Shown here: positions 8,553 through 17,368 of the stretch, in pieces
Layout: each line of letters opens with the position of its first letter
Position numbering within the stretch: the stretch's first letter is position 1
Assembly: GCF_013377885.1 (NCBI RefSeq)
Contig: NZ_JABKAU010000030.1
Location: 1-56,440, forward strand
DNA length: 56,440 bases
From: Hymenobacter lapidiphilus
GTDB lineage: Bacteria > Bacteroidota > Bacteroidia > Cytophagales > Hymenobacteraceae
Reading direction: 5' to 3'
Notes under the pieces: model-generated
Databases searched by the model: none
Seen by the model: the letters and a program-made list of their open reading frames with translations, nothing else
What the model was told of the DNA's origin: nothing
Position numbers and translations under genes: made by a program

Positions 8553-8560
8553 TATCTTTG
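8553..8560 (+). promoter_or_regulatory. -7 promoter box TATCTTTG for the M16 peptidase operon
   Basis: Exact TAnnTTTG match. A start site near 8565 gives a 5' leader of roughly 100 bases to the ATG at 8663, or about 40 bases if the in-frame ATG at 8606 is used. Confidence 0.6.
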
Positions 8561-8662
8561 CAACCTACCGCGCGCTGGTGTGGTTATACCGGGCGGGGTC
8601 GGCAGATGGCTGGCGCTAAAAGCCGGGTTTCTGAATCCCCCAAGTCCCCTATATCTTCCGAA

Positions 8663-9895
8663 ATGACTGATTACGACCTGTACGAGTTGCCCAACGGAAT
8701 TCGGGTGCTGCATAAGCAGGTTCCGCACACTAAAATTGCCCACTGCGGGTTTCTGCTCGACATTGGCTCGCGCGACGAGAAGCCGCACCAGCTCGGGCTG
8801 GCGCACTTCTGGGAGCACATGGCCTTCAAGGGCACGCATAAGCGCAAGAGCTTCCATATCCTCAACCGCCTCGAAACCGTAGGCGGCGAGCTGAACGCCT
8901 ATACTACTAAGGAGAAAATCTGCTTTTACGCCTCGTTGCTGAGCACACACTTCGAGCGGGCCTTCGAGCTACTGACCGACCTGACGTTCAACTCGGTGTT
9001 TCCTGAAAAGGAGATTGAAAAGGAGCGCGGCGTGATTCTGGAGGAAATGGCCATGTACCACGACGCGCCCGAAGACGCCATCATCGACGACTTCGACGAC
9101 GTGGTATTTGCCCGCCACACGCTGGGCCACAACATCCTGGGTACCCGCGAAAGCGTGTCGGGCTTCCAACAGGCCGATTTCCACCAGTTTCTGGCCGACA
9201 ACGTGCGCACCGACCGGGTGGTGTTCAGCTCGGTGAGCAACCTGCCCTTTAAGGAGGTGAAACGCCTGGCCGACAAGTACCTGGCGCCGCTGCCGGCCCG
9301 GCTCGGGGCGCGGCCCCGGCTGGCGTTCAGCGGCTACCAGCGCCTGGAGCGACTGGAGCGCAAGCCCATCACGCAGGCCCATTGCCTCATCGGTGGGCCG
9401 GCCTACGCCCTGCACGACGAGCGGCGGATTCCGTTTTTCCTGCTCAGCAACCTGCTTGGTGGCCCCGGCATGAACTCGCGCCTCAACCTGGGCGTGCGCG
9501 AAAAGTACGGCCTCGTGTATACCATCGACGCCACTTACTCGCCCTACACCGACACGGGCCTGTTTGGTATCTACTTCGGTACCGAGAAAAAGCAGGTGAA
9601 CCGCACGGTAGCCCTGGTGCAGAAGGAGCTCAAGCGCCTGCGCGAGCAAGCCCTAGGAACCTCGCAGCTGCACACGGCCAAGGAGCAGCTGATGGGCCAG
9701 CTGGCCATGGCCGAGGAAAGCAACAGCGGCCTGATGCAGCTGCTGGCCAAAAGCACCCTCGACCTGGGCCGCGTGGAAGCCATCAACGAAATATTTGACC
9801 GCATCCGCCGCATCACGGCCCCTGAGCTGCTGGAGATGTCAAACGAACTCCTCACCGACGAGAACCTGAGCGTACTGCAGTACGTGCCGGAGTAA
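8663..9895 (+). CDS. M16 family zinc peptidase (insulinase-like)
   Basis: A 410-residue inverzincin. The inverted zinc motif HxxEH appears as HFWEH (residues 48-52), with the third ligand Glu at about 128 in ERGVILEE. The second, inactive half-domain follows, with the R..Y pair (LNLGVREKYGLVYTIDA). Single-unit M16B size, resembling mitochondrial-processing-peptidase and PqqL-like enzymes. It opens MTDYDLYELPNGIRVLHK without a signal peptide, so it appears cytoplasmic. The start at 8663 follows the family; an in-frame ATG at 8606 would add a non-conserved 19-residue extension. Eight bases separate its stop from the SRA-HNH gene, so the two are likely co-transcribed. Confidence 0.93.
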   Translation: MTDYDLYELPNGIRVLHKQVPHTKIAHCGFLLDIGSRDEKPHQLGLAHFWEHMAFKGTHKRKSFHILNRLETVGGELNAYTTKEKICFYASLLSTHFERAFELLTDLTFNSVFPEKEIEKERGVILEEMAMYHDAPEDAIIDDFDDVVFARHTLGHNILGTRESVSGFQQADFHQFLADNVRTDRVVFSSVSNLPFKEVKRLADKYLAPLPARLGARPRLAFSGYQRLERLERKPITQAHCLIGGPAYALHDERRIPFFLLSNLLGGPGMNSRLNLGVREKYGLVYTIDATYSPYTDTGLFGIYFGTEKKQVNRTVALVQKELKRLREQALGTSQLHTAKEQLMGQLAMAEESNSGLMQLLAKSTLDLGRVEAINEIFDRIRRITAPELLEMSNELLTDENLSVLQYVPE

Positions 9896-9903
9896 TAGCG
9901 CCT

Positions 9904-10782
9904 ATGCCCCGTTCCAATCCCATATCACTTGGGGCTTTGCCTAATATTGCACCGGGGCACGAATTTATGAACCGCCGGGAAGTGCAGGCGGCCGGCCTGC
10001 ACCGTGACTGGATCAAAGGAATTTCGGCGCTGAATGGATTTCCCGCCGAGGCCATTGTGCTGTCGGGTGGGTATGAGGACGACTGGGACGCAGGCGGGAC
10101 TATTCTGTACACTGGAGAAGGCGGCAACCTGGCTGGCCGCCAGGTTGCCGACCAGACGCTGACGGGCGGCAATTTGGCCCTGCACCGTAGCTTCGAGCAA
10201 CAAACTCCGGTTCGGGTTATCCGTCAGATTCGACCCGCCAAAGCCCGTTCCTCGTGGTATTACGCATATGCCGGGCTGTATAAGATTGAGCGATGCTCCT
10301 TTGAGCGAGGTCGTTCCGGATTTATGATCTGGCGGTTTCTCCTAGAGCAATGCCTGACCGATCCACTGGCAAAGCCTGCTGGCTTCGAGGTACAGGAGCC
10401 TGTTGCCATGTACCAGCCGGCTCCGCGGGTTACCGTCAGCAGTAGCCGCCTGGTGCGTGATACGAGCCTGATGCAACGAGTGAAGCAGCTGTATGACTTT
10501 CACTGCCAGGTGTGCCTACAACGGCTTGCCAATCCGGTTCGCCCTTATGCTGAAGCCGCCCATTTACAGCCTCTAGGTGCCCCGCATCATGGCCCCGATA
10601 CCCTGGACAACCTGTTGTGCCTGTGCCCCAATCATCATGTTCTGCTTGATATGGGAGCCTGGAGTCTGGACGATCATTTTCAGCTGAAAGGTATTTCGGG
10701 CACTTTGCAAATCCGTCCGTCCCATTGCCTCAGCGTAGAATGGGCGCGCTACCACCGGCGCACTATTTACCAACCAGCTTAA
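9904..10782 (+). CDS. SRA (YDG)-HNH endonuclease, type IV restriction-like
   Basis: A 292-residue two-domain protein. Residues about 1-160 match the SAD/SRA (YDG) fold that flips and reads modified cytosine: PGHEFMNRREVQAAGLHR, the signature GGYEDDWDAGGTILYTG (about 55-71), DQTLTGGNLALHRS and VRVIR. Residues about 195-265 form an HNH_2 nuclease: zinc-type CQVC (201-204) and CLC (239-241), AEAAHLQPL with His220, His229, LDNLLCLCPNHH with Asn236 and His244/245. This architecture is known from methylation-dependent restriction enzymes, so cleavage of 5-methyl- or hydroxymethylcytosine DNA is the best prediction. It sits between the M16 peptidase (8-base gap) and an O-methyltransferase (1-base overlap), and its codon choice looks less GC-biased than its neighbours, hinting at acquisition. 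Confidence 0.88.
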   Translation: MPRSNPISLGALPNIAPGHEFMNRREVQAAGLHRDWIKGISALNGFPAEAIVLSGGYEDDWDAGGTILYTGEGGNLAGRQVADQTLTGGNLALHRSFEQQTPVRVIRQIRPAKARSSWYYAYAGLYKIERCSFERGRSGFMIWRFLLEQCLTDPLAKPAGFEVQEPVAMYQPAPRVTVSSSRLVRDTSLMQRVKQLYDFHCQVCLQRLANPVRPYAEAAHLQPLGAPHHGPDTLDNLLCLCPNHHVLLDMGAWSLDDHFQLKGISGTLQIRPSHCLSVEWARYHRRTIYQPA

Positions 10783-11426
10783 TGTACTCCCCCGACGACG
10801 CCCAATGCTACGCCGACGACCACACCAGCCCCGAAAGCGCGCTGCTGGCTGGCCTCAACCGCGAAACGCACGTGCAGGTGCTACACGCCCGTATGCTGTC
10901 GGGCCATGCGCAGGGGCGGCTTTTGAGCATGCTCAGCCATATGGTGCGGCCGCGGCGAGTGCTGGAGCTCGGCACGTTTACCGGCTACTCGGCCCTGTGC
11001 CTGGCCGAGGGATTGGCCCCTGATGGACTTTTGCACACCGTCGAGCAGAACCCCGAGCTGGCGGGCCGCATCCAGCGTTACGTGGCCGAGGCGGGCTTGC
11101 AGGACCGGGTTCAGCTGCACATCGGCGACGCCCGGCAGGTGGTGCCCACGCTGGCCGAAACCTGGGATTTGGTGTTCATCGATGCCGACAAAATCAACAA
11201 CGACACGTATTACGAGTTGGTGCTGCCCCAGGTGCGGCCGGGCGGCTTTCTGCTGATTGACAACGTGCTCTGGAATGGCAAGGTGCTGCCCGGCTACCCC
11301 GTGAAGCCTGCCGACAAGGACACCCACGCCGTACGGGCCTTCAATGCCAAAGTGCAGGCCGACGCGCGGGTGGAAAACGTGCTACTGCCTCTGCGCGACG
11401 GGCTACTGCTGGTCCGCAAGCTGTAA
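10782..11426 (+). CDS. Class I SAM-dependent O-methyltransferase (COMT-like)
   Basis: A 214-residue cytosolic methyltransferase of the Methyltransf_3 family. SAM motif I is VLELGTFTGYSALCLAEG, followed by the acidic motif HTVEQNPE, GDARQVVP, and the metal/substrate segment FIDADK..NDTYYELVLPQVRPGGFLLIDNVLW, which carries the catechol-type divalent-metal ligands. Size and motifs fit small-molecule O-methyltransferases. It has none of the DNA-methyltransferase motifs (DPPY or PCQ), so it is not a cognate modifier for the nuclease upstream. Its ATG overlaps the upstream stop as TAATG, which implies translational coupling. The natural substrate is unknown. Confidence 0.92.
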   Translation: MYSPDDAQCYADDHTSPESALLAGLNRETHVQVLHARMLSGHAQGRLLSMLSHMVRPRRVLELGTFTGYSALCLAEGLAPDGLLHTVEQNPELAGRIQRYVAEAGLQDRVQLHIGDARQVVPTLAETWDLVFIDADKINNDTYYELVLPQVRPGGFLLIDNVLWNGKVLPGYPVKPADKDTHAVRAFNAKVQADARVENVLLPLRDGLLLVRKL

Positions 11427-11429
11427 CTA

Positions 11430-11486
11430 AACGCTGTAGAGGCGGGGCTCAACTTCACTGTCCTTCGGTTGTCACCGCCCCTACGC
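11430..11486. repeat. Possible degenerate family C hairpin
   Basis: GTAGAGGCGGGGC and ACCGCCCCTAC face each other around a 30-base spacer just after the O-methyltransferase stop. It resembles the outer part of family C repeats but with several mismatches; it may simply be the operon terminator. Confidence 0.35.
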
Positions 11487-11569
11487 TATTCGAAAAGAAA
11501 TATGCGCCATCGTTAAACGTCCGCAAATTTCTGGTGTCTATGCTGGCTAACGCCTACCTATCCCGCCAG

Positions 11570-14503
11570 ATGACGCTACGTTTCCTGCTTGCCCTGCTCC
11601 TGTTTACACTGCTGCTAACCACAGCCCACGCCCAGACCACCGTGAGCGGGCGGGTGCTCGATGCCCAGGACCAGTCGGTGCTGCCGGGAGCCAATGTGGT
11701 GCTGCTGCAGCTACCCGATTCGGTGCGGCGCGGCGCGGCCGTGGAGCCCGACGGCACGTTTACGGTAGGGAGTGTGCCGGCGGGACGCTACCGGCTCACG
11801 GTTTCGTTTTTGGGTTATCAGGACTTGCAGCGCACCGTGCAGGTGGGCACCACGCAGCTGAACCTAGGCACCCTGACGCTGCAGACCGGGGGCATAACCC
11901 TGAAGGGTGTGGAAGTAGTAGGCCAGGCCGCCGCCGCCATCCAGAAGGGCGACACGGCCCAGTTTAATGCCGGCTCGTTTAAAACCAACCCCGACGCCAG
12001 TGCCGACGACCTGATTAAAAAGATGCCCGGCATTGTAGTGGACCCCACTACCGGCCGGGTACAGGCGCAGGGCGAGCAGGTGCAGCGCATATTGGTGGAT
12101 GGCAAGGAGTTTTTCGGCAACGACCCCGACGCGGTGCTCAAGAACCTGCCGGCCGAGGTAATCGACAAGATTCAGGTGTACGACCGGGCCTCCGACCAGA
12201 GCCAGTTTACGGGCTTCGACGACGGTAACCAGCAGAAAACCATCAATATCATCACCAAGCCACAATTCCGCAACGGCAAGTTTGGCCGGGTAGTGGCCGG
12301 CTACGGGCCACTCGACGACCGCTACCGGGTGAGCGGCAACCTGAACAGCTTTCAGGGTAAGCGCCGGCTGAGCGTAGTGGCCCAGACCAATAACATCAAC
12401 GAGCAGAATTTTGGGACCGATGACCTGCTGGGCGTGGTAGGCAATTCGGGCGGTGGCGGCCGGGGCGGGCGAGGCGGCCGGGGCGGCCGGGGCGGCGGCA
12501 ACAGCGGCAATGCCAGCGACTTTCTGGTAAACCAGCAGGGCGGCATCAGCCAAACCCATGCAATAGGCCTGAACTACTCCGACGCCTGGGGCACCAAAAC
12601 CGACGTGCAGGGCAGTTACTTCTTCAACCTGAGCGACAACACCAGCGCCACCAGCCTGCTGCGCCGCTACGTGCCCACCGCGGGCCAAACCCAGGATTTG
12701 CGCTACGCCGAAGACTCGCGCGCCAGCAGCCGCAACATCAACAACCGCTTCAACCTGCGCCTCGACCACAAATTCGACAGCATGAACTCGGTGCTATGGC
12801 GGCCCAGCTTCTCGATGCAGCGCAACACCGGCAACAGCCTGCTCGATGGCAATACGTTTCTGGCCAGCCCCGACGGCGGCACCAGCGCTACCACTCCCCA
12901 GGGGTCCAATACCAGCTCCTACCGCTCGGCCCTGACGGGTATCACGGGCAATAGCCGGCTGCTGTACCGGCATCGGTTTGCTAAGCGGGGCCGTACTTTT
13001 TCGGCGGGCCTCGACGCGGGCTACAACAACAACCGGGGCGACAATAACCTGCTGTCGAGCACCACCTTTTTTCGGCAGGATCAGCCGGTTACCAGCTCCC
13101 TCAACCAGTTTTCGGAACTGACTCAAACCGGCTGGAATTGGAGCGGTAGTCTCGACTATACCGAGCCGTTGGGCCAGAATGGAGCCATCCAGGTGGAATA
13201 CGACGTGGATTACACGCCCAATAAATCGGATAAGCGAACCTTTGATTTTGTACCCGGCGAGCAGGAGTTCAGCCGCCTCAACGACACGCTCAGCTCGGTT
13301 TTCAAAAGCAACTACCTCACCAACGCGGGCGAGCTGAGCTACCGCTACCAGAACAAGGAGTTGCAATGGTCGGTAGGCGCCGAGCTGGAGCATGCCCGCC
13401 TGCAAAGCGACCAGGAGTTCCCGCGCCCCGGCAACACGCAGCGGACCTTCCTCAACCTGTTGCCCAATGCCCAGCTACGCTACAACTTCTCGAAGCAGCA
13501 GAATTTGCGCGTGAATTACCGCACCAGCACCAATGCGCCCTCGGTTACGCAATTGCAGGAAGTGGTGAATAACGCCAACCCGCTGCAGCTAACTACCGGC
13601 AACCCCAACCTGCGCCAGGAATCCCGCCAGAACCTGTTCGTGCGCTACTCGTCGGCGGTGCCCGAAAAGTCGCGCTCGTTCTTCGCATTCCTGGGCGGCA
13701 GCTACGTGAACAACTACATCACCAACAACACGATTTACGCCAGCGGCGAGCCGCTAACCGTGGACGGCATCGTGATTCCGGCCGGCGGCCAGCTAACCCG
13801 GCCCGTCAACCTGAACCAGCAGTACTCGGTGCGCAGCTTTGCCAACTACAGCCAGCCCCTGGCCCTGATTAAGTCGAACCTGAGTCTGAATGCCGGCGTG
13901 AACTACGCCCAGACGCCGGGCCTGGTGTTTGGCGAGCTGAACTACAACCGCACGCCCTCGGCTAGCCTGGGTGCCAGTCTAAGCAGCAACATCAGCCCCG
14001 AAGTAGACTTCACGCTCGCCTCGAACTCCAGCCAGAGCTGGGTGCGCAACAGCCTGCAGCCGCAGCTGAACAACCGCTTTTTCAGCCAGAACACCAGCCT
14101 GCGCCTGAGCTGGATTATCATCAAGGGCATCACGTTGAAGTCCGATGTCAACCACCGGCTGTACTCGGGCCTCGAAGCGGGTTTCAACCAGAACTTCGTA
14201 CTCTGGAATGCCTCGTTGGGCAAGAAGCTGTTTGCCAATCAGCAGGGCGAAATTCAACTATTTGCCTTCGATTTGCTGGGCCAGAACAACAGCATTCAGC
14301 GCAATATTGCCGCCGCTTACACCGAGGATGTGCGCACCAACATTCTGCAGCGCTACTTCCTGCTGAGCTTCACCTACAACATCCGCAGCTTCGGCAGCGG
14401 CGCCGGCGCAGCCCCCGAGCGCGAAGGCCGCGACAGCAACGAAGGCCCGCGCCCCGGCGGTGGGCGGCCAGAAGGCGGTGGTGGCCGGCCCGGCGGGTTT
14501 TAG
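11570..14503 (+). CDS. Outer-membrane beta-barrel protein, TonB receptor-like
   Basis: A 977-residue outer-membrane protein: signal peptide MTLRFLLALLLFTLLLTTAHAQ, a carboxypeptidase-regulatory-like Ig domain (about 23-105, SGRVLDAQDQSVLPGANVVL), a plug-like domain (about 110-225, PDASADDLIKKMPGI, ILVDGKEFFGNDPDAVLKNLP) and a long C-terminal barrel (OMP_b-brl_3 type). Near residues 290-313 is a Gly/Arg-rich segment, and the C-terminus ends in a second Gly/Pro/Arg-rich tail after the last strand, which is unusual for a barrel. Such proteins import or export nutrients at the outer membrane; the cargo is unknown and there is no SusD partner. The start at 11570 is chosen for the signal peptide; ATG 11540 is the alternative. 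Confidence 0.9.
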   Translation: MTLRFLLALLLFTLLLTTAHAQTTVSGRVLDAQDQSVLPGANVVLLQLPDSVRRGAAVEPDGTFTVGSVPAGRYRLTVSFLGYQDLQRTVQVGTTQLNLGTLTLQTGGITLKGVEVVGQAAAAIQKGDTAQFNAGSFKTNPDASADDLIKKMPGIVVDPTTGRVQAQGEQVQRILVDGKEFFGNDPDAVLKNLPAEVIDKIQVYDRASDQSQFTGFDDGNQQKTINIITKPQFRNGKFGRVVAGYGPLDDRYRVSGNLNSFQGKRRLSVVAQTNNINEQNFGTDDLLGVVGNSGGGGRGGRGGRGGRGGGNSGNASDFLVNQQGGISQTHAIGLNYSDAWGTKTDVQGSYFFNLSDNTSATSLLRRYVPTAGQTQDLRYAEDSRASSRNINNRFNLRLDHKFDSMNSVLWRPSFSMQRNTGNSLLDGNTFLASPDGGTSATTPQGSNTSSYRSALTGITGNSRLLYRHRFAKRGRTFSAGLDAGYNNNRGDNNLLSSTTFFRQDQPVTSSLNQFSELTQTGWNWSGSLDYTEPLGQNGAIQVEYDVDYTPNKSDKRTFDFVPGEQEFSRLNDTLSSVFKSNYLTNAGELSYRYQNKELQWSVGAELEHARLQSDQEFPRPGNTQRTFLNLLPNAQLRYNFSKQQNLRVNYRTSTNAPSVTQLQEVVNNANPLQLTTGNPNLRQESRQNLFVRYSSAVPEKSRSFFAFLGGSYVNNYITNNTIYASGEPLTVDGIVIPAGGQLTRPVNLNQQYSVRSFANYSQPLALIKSNLSLNAGVNYAQTPGLVFGELNYNRTPSASLGASLSSNISPEVDFTLASNSSQSWVRNSLQPQLNNRFFSQNTSLRLSWIIIKGITLKSDVNHRLYSGLEAGFNQNFVLWNASLGKKLFANQQGEIQLFAFDLLGQNNSIQRNIAAAYTEDVRTNILQRYFLLSFTYNIRSFGSGAGAAPEREGRDSNEGPRPGGGRPEGGGGRPGGF

Positions 14504-14870
14504 CACATTTTCCGAGCCCGTGCGTGGAATGTAGAGACGTGACCCTTCGCTTCTCATCGTTGTCCAGGCACCGTTCAACAACCTGCAACTTGCGCCGAGC
14601 TGCTCGTTTGGTTGCCCCTAAGCCGCTCGATGCAGGGAATGAAAAAGAAGAAGGGAAACCACCTGTTATCCTTTTTAGAGATAGAGCAGCCACAGCCTGA
14701 CTATAAACTTGCAGCTGGTCGCCTCCCTTCTTTTCTGACAGGGAGTTAGGAAGTGAGGCATACATGAGGCCGGGCCAGGGGGCGAAACCGCTGATTTTTG
14801 CGCTATTTTGCGGGCCGACGAGGTGGGTCTGGCCCCTATTGCCGGCCGCTGTGCCTCTGGCTTGTTGCTT
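14504..14870. other. Intergenic gap with no supported gene
   Basis: 367 bases between the barrel gene and the LysM transglycosylase. Near its start GAGACG...CTTCTC form a weak imperfect inverted repeat, possibly the barrel terminator or a decayed repeat. Just upstream of the LysM gene, ATTTTTGCGCTATTTTGCG contains two near-misses to the -7 box. No coding sequence is supported. Confidence 0.5.
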
Positions 14871-17171
14871 ATGAAACGCGTTTACCTGCTGCTACTCTTA
14901 CTGCTCCCGCTGTTGGGAGTGGCCCAAACCGTGCCCGTACCGGCCAACCTTTCGCTGGGCAGCCTGCGCCTGCGCCTTACGCCCGGCGGGCAGGCGGCCG
15001 TGCAGCAAAAGGTGGATGCGTTGCGCCGCCACCCGGCCTCGTTCCAGGCCAAGGTGGTGCTGGCCGATGCCTATTTCCCGCTCATCGACCGGGTATTTCA
15101 GCAGGAAGGTCTGCCACTGGATTTCCACTTCCTGGTGCTGCATGAAAGCGGCTTGCAGGGCAATGCCCAGAGCATCAGCGACGCCGTGGGCTACTGGCAG
15201 TTCAAGCGCGAAACGGCCCAGGATTTTGGGTTGCTGATAAACGAAGCCGTGGATGAGCGCAAGCATATTGTGGCCTCATCGAAGGCAGCGGCGCAGTACC
15301 TGCTGCGCAACAACAAAACGTTTCGCAACTGGGCCAACAGCCTGCTCAGCTACAACCTTGGCCTGACCGGAGCCAAGCCCTACGCGCTGCCCACCGATGT
15401 TGATGCCACCGAAGCGGAAATTACGGAGCGCACCCACCCCTACATCCTCACCTTCCTGGCCCATAAGGTAGCTTTCGAGCCGGCCCTGAACCTGAATCCG
15501 CGGCCGCCGCTGCTGTTCCAGGAGTTTCCGGCGCCGGCCGGGCAGCCGCTGGCCCTGCTGGCCACCAGCCTGCGCCAGAACCCCGAGGAGCTGGCCAAGC
15601 ACAACCGCTGGCTGCTGGCCCCCACCGTGCCTACCGACCGCGTGTACACCGTGCTGGTGCCCATTTCCGACCCCGCCCAACTGACGCTGCTGGCGGCCCA
15701 GCAGAAGTCGGCCGCCGCCACCCAGCTGCTCAACCCGCCCACCCCCGACCCCGAAAACGCCGAACTGGTACGTGTAAACGGCCTGCGGGCGCTGATTGCG
15801 CTGCCCGGTGACACCAAAGAAAGCCTGGCCCGCCGCGGCAACCTCAAGCTCCGGCGCTTCCTCAAGTACAACGACCTGTTCGCCTTCGACCAGATTGTCC
15901 CCGGCCAGCCCTATTTTCTGCAGAAGAAGCGCGACAAAGGCGCCGTGGAATACCACGTAGCGCAGCCCGGCGAAAGCGTGCTGACAGTGTCGCAGAAGTA
16001 CGGGCTGCGGGCCAGTGCTATCTGGCAGAAGAACCGCATGGCCCGCAACGAGGAGCTGCGCCCCGGCCGGGTGTTGTGGCTGCAGCACACGCGCCCCAAA
16101 ACCACGCCCGTCGAGTTCGTGGATAGCCAGAACCGCGCCGCGCTGGCCGCCTTCGAGCAGCCCGTAACCAGCACGCCGGCCCCATTGCCGGCCGCTAAGA
16201 AGCGCGCCACCAACGACTCGGAACCCTACCGCGGCAGCACCGCCCGCGCCAGCCGAACACTGGAGGACGCCGTGGAAGATGCTTCGGTTACCGCTGAGGC
16301 CGACGCCCAGGTGGAAAGCGTGAATGAGCAGCCCGCTACTCCGGCTCCTATTCCTGCTCCAACTCTAACTTCCGTTCCCGTCACGCCAGCCGTTGCGCCG
16401 GCGCCCGCAATACCGGCTCCTGTTCCGGCTGCCACGCCGGCCTCGTCGCTGCCGCCGCGCCGGCCGCTGCCCGCCTCGCGCCCCGTCGCCGATGAACCCC
16501 GCGAACGGTCTTCGGCCGCCGCCACCACACCCACCGAGCCAGCGGCGTCGCGGCCTGCGCCGGCGCCGTCCCCTCGGCCTGCCACCCCAGCGCCGGCTGC
16601 CATGCCAAGCCCGGTAACTCCGGCGGCTCCGGCTGCTGCTCCCGCTCCTGTTGCCACTCCGGCTCCGGTTGTTAAGCCAACTCCTGCGCCGGTAACTCCG
16701 GCGGCTCCTGCTCCGGCCTCCTCGCCTGCGCCCGAGGCTGCTGCCGTAACTGCCGCTGGCCCGCCCACCATTGTAGAGCCGGTACCGGCCAGCGGCCTGC
16801 ACACTGTGGAGCCCAAGGAAAACCTGTACTCGGTGGCCCGCCGCTTCAAGCTGCGCCCGGCCGATATTATTGCCTGGAATGAGCTGCCAGCCAACCCGTC
16901 GCTGAAAATCGGGCAGGTGCTGCGCGTGGCGGCTCCGACTGTTACTGCTGTACCGGACGCCACCCCCACCCCAGGCGCCCCAGCCGCTACACCAGCTTCG
17001 GCCGCGCCGGCCACCGCTACAATGCGCTACACGGTGCAGCCGGGCGAAACGCTCTACGCCATTTCGCGTCGCTATGGCGTTACCATCAAGCAGCTTATGG
17101 AGTGGAACGGCAAGCCCGATTTCGCCGTGAAGCCCGGCGAGGTGCTGGTGGTTACGCCCCCGGCGCAATAG
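14871..17171 (+). CDS. Lytic transglycosylase (SLT) with three LysM domains
   Basis: A 766-residue periplasmic or outer-membrane-associated murein hydrolase resembling MltD. A signal peptide (MKRVYLLLLLLLPLLGVAQ) precedes the SLT domain (about 55-190), with the catalytic Glu92 in LVLHESGLQ and the GYWQF and SYNLG motifs. A first LysM lies near residues 358-405, then a roughly 230-residue Pro/Ala/Thr-rich linker, then two C-terminal LysM domains (about 641-686 and 716-763, opening with HTVEPKENL and YTVQPGETL). It should cleave peptidoglycan glycan strands while tethered by LysM. The linker is unusually long and low in complexity, suggesting it spans the periplasm. The start at 14871 is fixed by the signal peptide. 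A strong terminator follows. Confidence 0.94.
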   Translation: MKRVYLLLLLLLPLLGVAQTVPVPANLSLGSLRLRLTPGGQAAVQQKVDALRRHPASFQAKVVLADAYFPLIDRVFQQEGLPLDFHFLVLHESGLQGNAQSISDAVGYWQFKRETAQDFGLLINEAVDERKHIVASSKAAAQYLLRNNKTFRNWANSLLSYNLGLTGAKPYALPTDVDATEAEITERTHPYILTFLAHKVAFEPALNLNPRPPLLFQEFPAPAGQPLALLATSLRQNPEELAKHNRWLLAPTVPTDRVYTVLVPISDPAQLTLLAAQQKSAAATQLLNPPTPDPENAELVRVNGLRALIALPGDTKESLARRGNLKLRRFLKYNDLFAFDQIVPGQPYFLQKKRDKGAVEYHVAQPGESVLTVSQKYGLRASAIWQKNRMARNEELRPGRVLWLQHTRPKTTPVEFVDSQNRAALAAFEQPVTSTPAPLPAAKKRATNDSEPYRGSTARASRTLEDAVEDASVTAEADAQVESVNEQPATPAPIPAPTLTSVPVTPAVAPAPAIPAPVPAATPASSLPPRRPLPASRPVADEPRERSSAAATTPTEPAASRPAPAPSPRPATPAPAAMPSPVTPAAPAAAPAPVATPAPVVKPTPAPVTPAAPAPASSPAPEAAAVTAAGPPTIVEPVPASGLHTVEPKENLYSVARRFKLRPADIIAWNELPANPSLKIGQVLRVAAPTVTAVPDATPTPGAPAATPASAAPATATMRYTVQPGETLYAISRRYGVTIKQLMEWNGKPDFAVKPGEVLVVTPPAQ

Positions 17172-17184
17172 CTTGATGAACCCC

Positions 17185-17237
17185 ATAAGCAGAAAGCCCC
17201 ACCGCTACGATTGGTAACGGTGGGGCTTTCTGCTTAT
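17185..17237 (+). terminator. Hairpin terminator of the LysM gene
   Basis: Perfect 20-base arms (17185-17204 and 17218-17237) around a 13-base loop, 13 bases after the stop codon. The stem ends AAGC/GCTT rather than in a long T-run. Confidence 0.8.
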
Positions 17238-17368
17238 AAATGCTCGGCAATAAACCGTATTTCTGTTAATAGCCTGATGCAAATCAGTTCTGGCTCCCCC
17301 TCCATTCCCAAGCCCCGCTGCCCAGCCAGCCCGAAGGACGGCCCGGCGACAGGGCGGGTGGTGGCTGG

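Noticed and set aside
9904..10782. Complete restriction-modification or phage-defence island
   Set aside because: Only the single SRA-HNH gene is present; neighbours are a peptidase and a small-molecule methyltransferase, with no integrase or other defence gene nearby.
10782..11426. O-methyltransferase as the DNA-modifying partner of the SRA-HNH nuclease
   Set aside because: Motifs are of the COMT class with a metal-binding FIDADK segment; no DPPY, NPPY or PCQ DNA-methylase motif.
14370..14765. Minus-strand frame across the end of the barrel gene and the following gap
   Set aside because: Arg/Cys-rich, no motif, overlaps the real gene; gap left as non-coding.
16330..16760. Low-complexity GC-rich stretch as a non-coding repeat
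   Set aside because: Encodes the Pro/Ala-rich linker of the LysM transglycosylase in frame.
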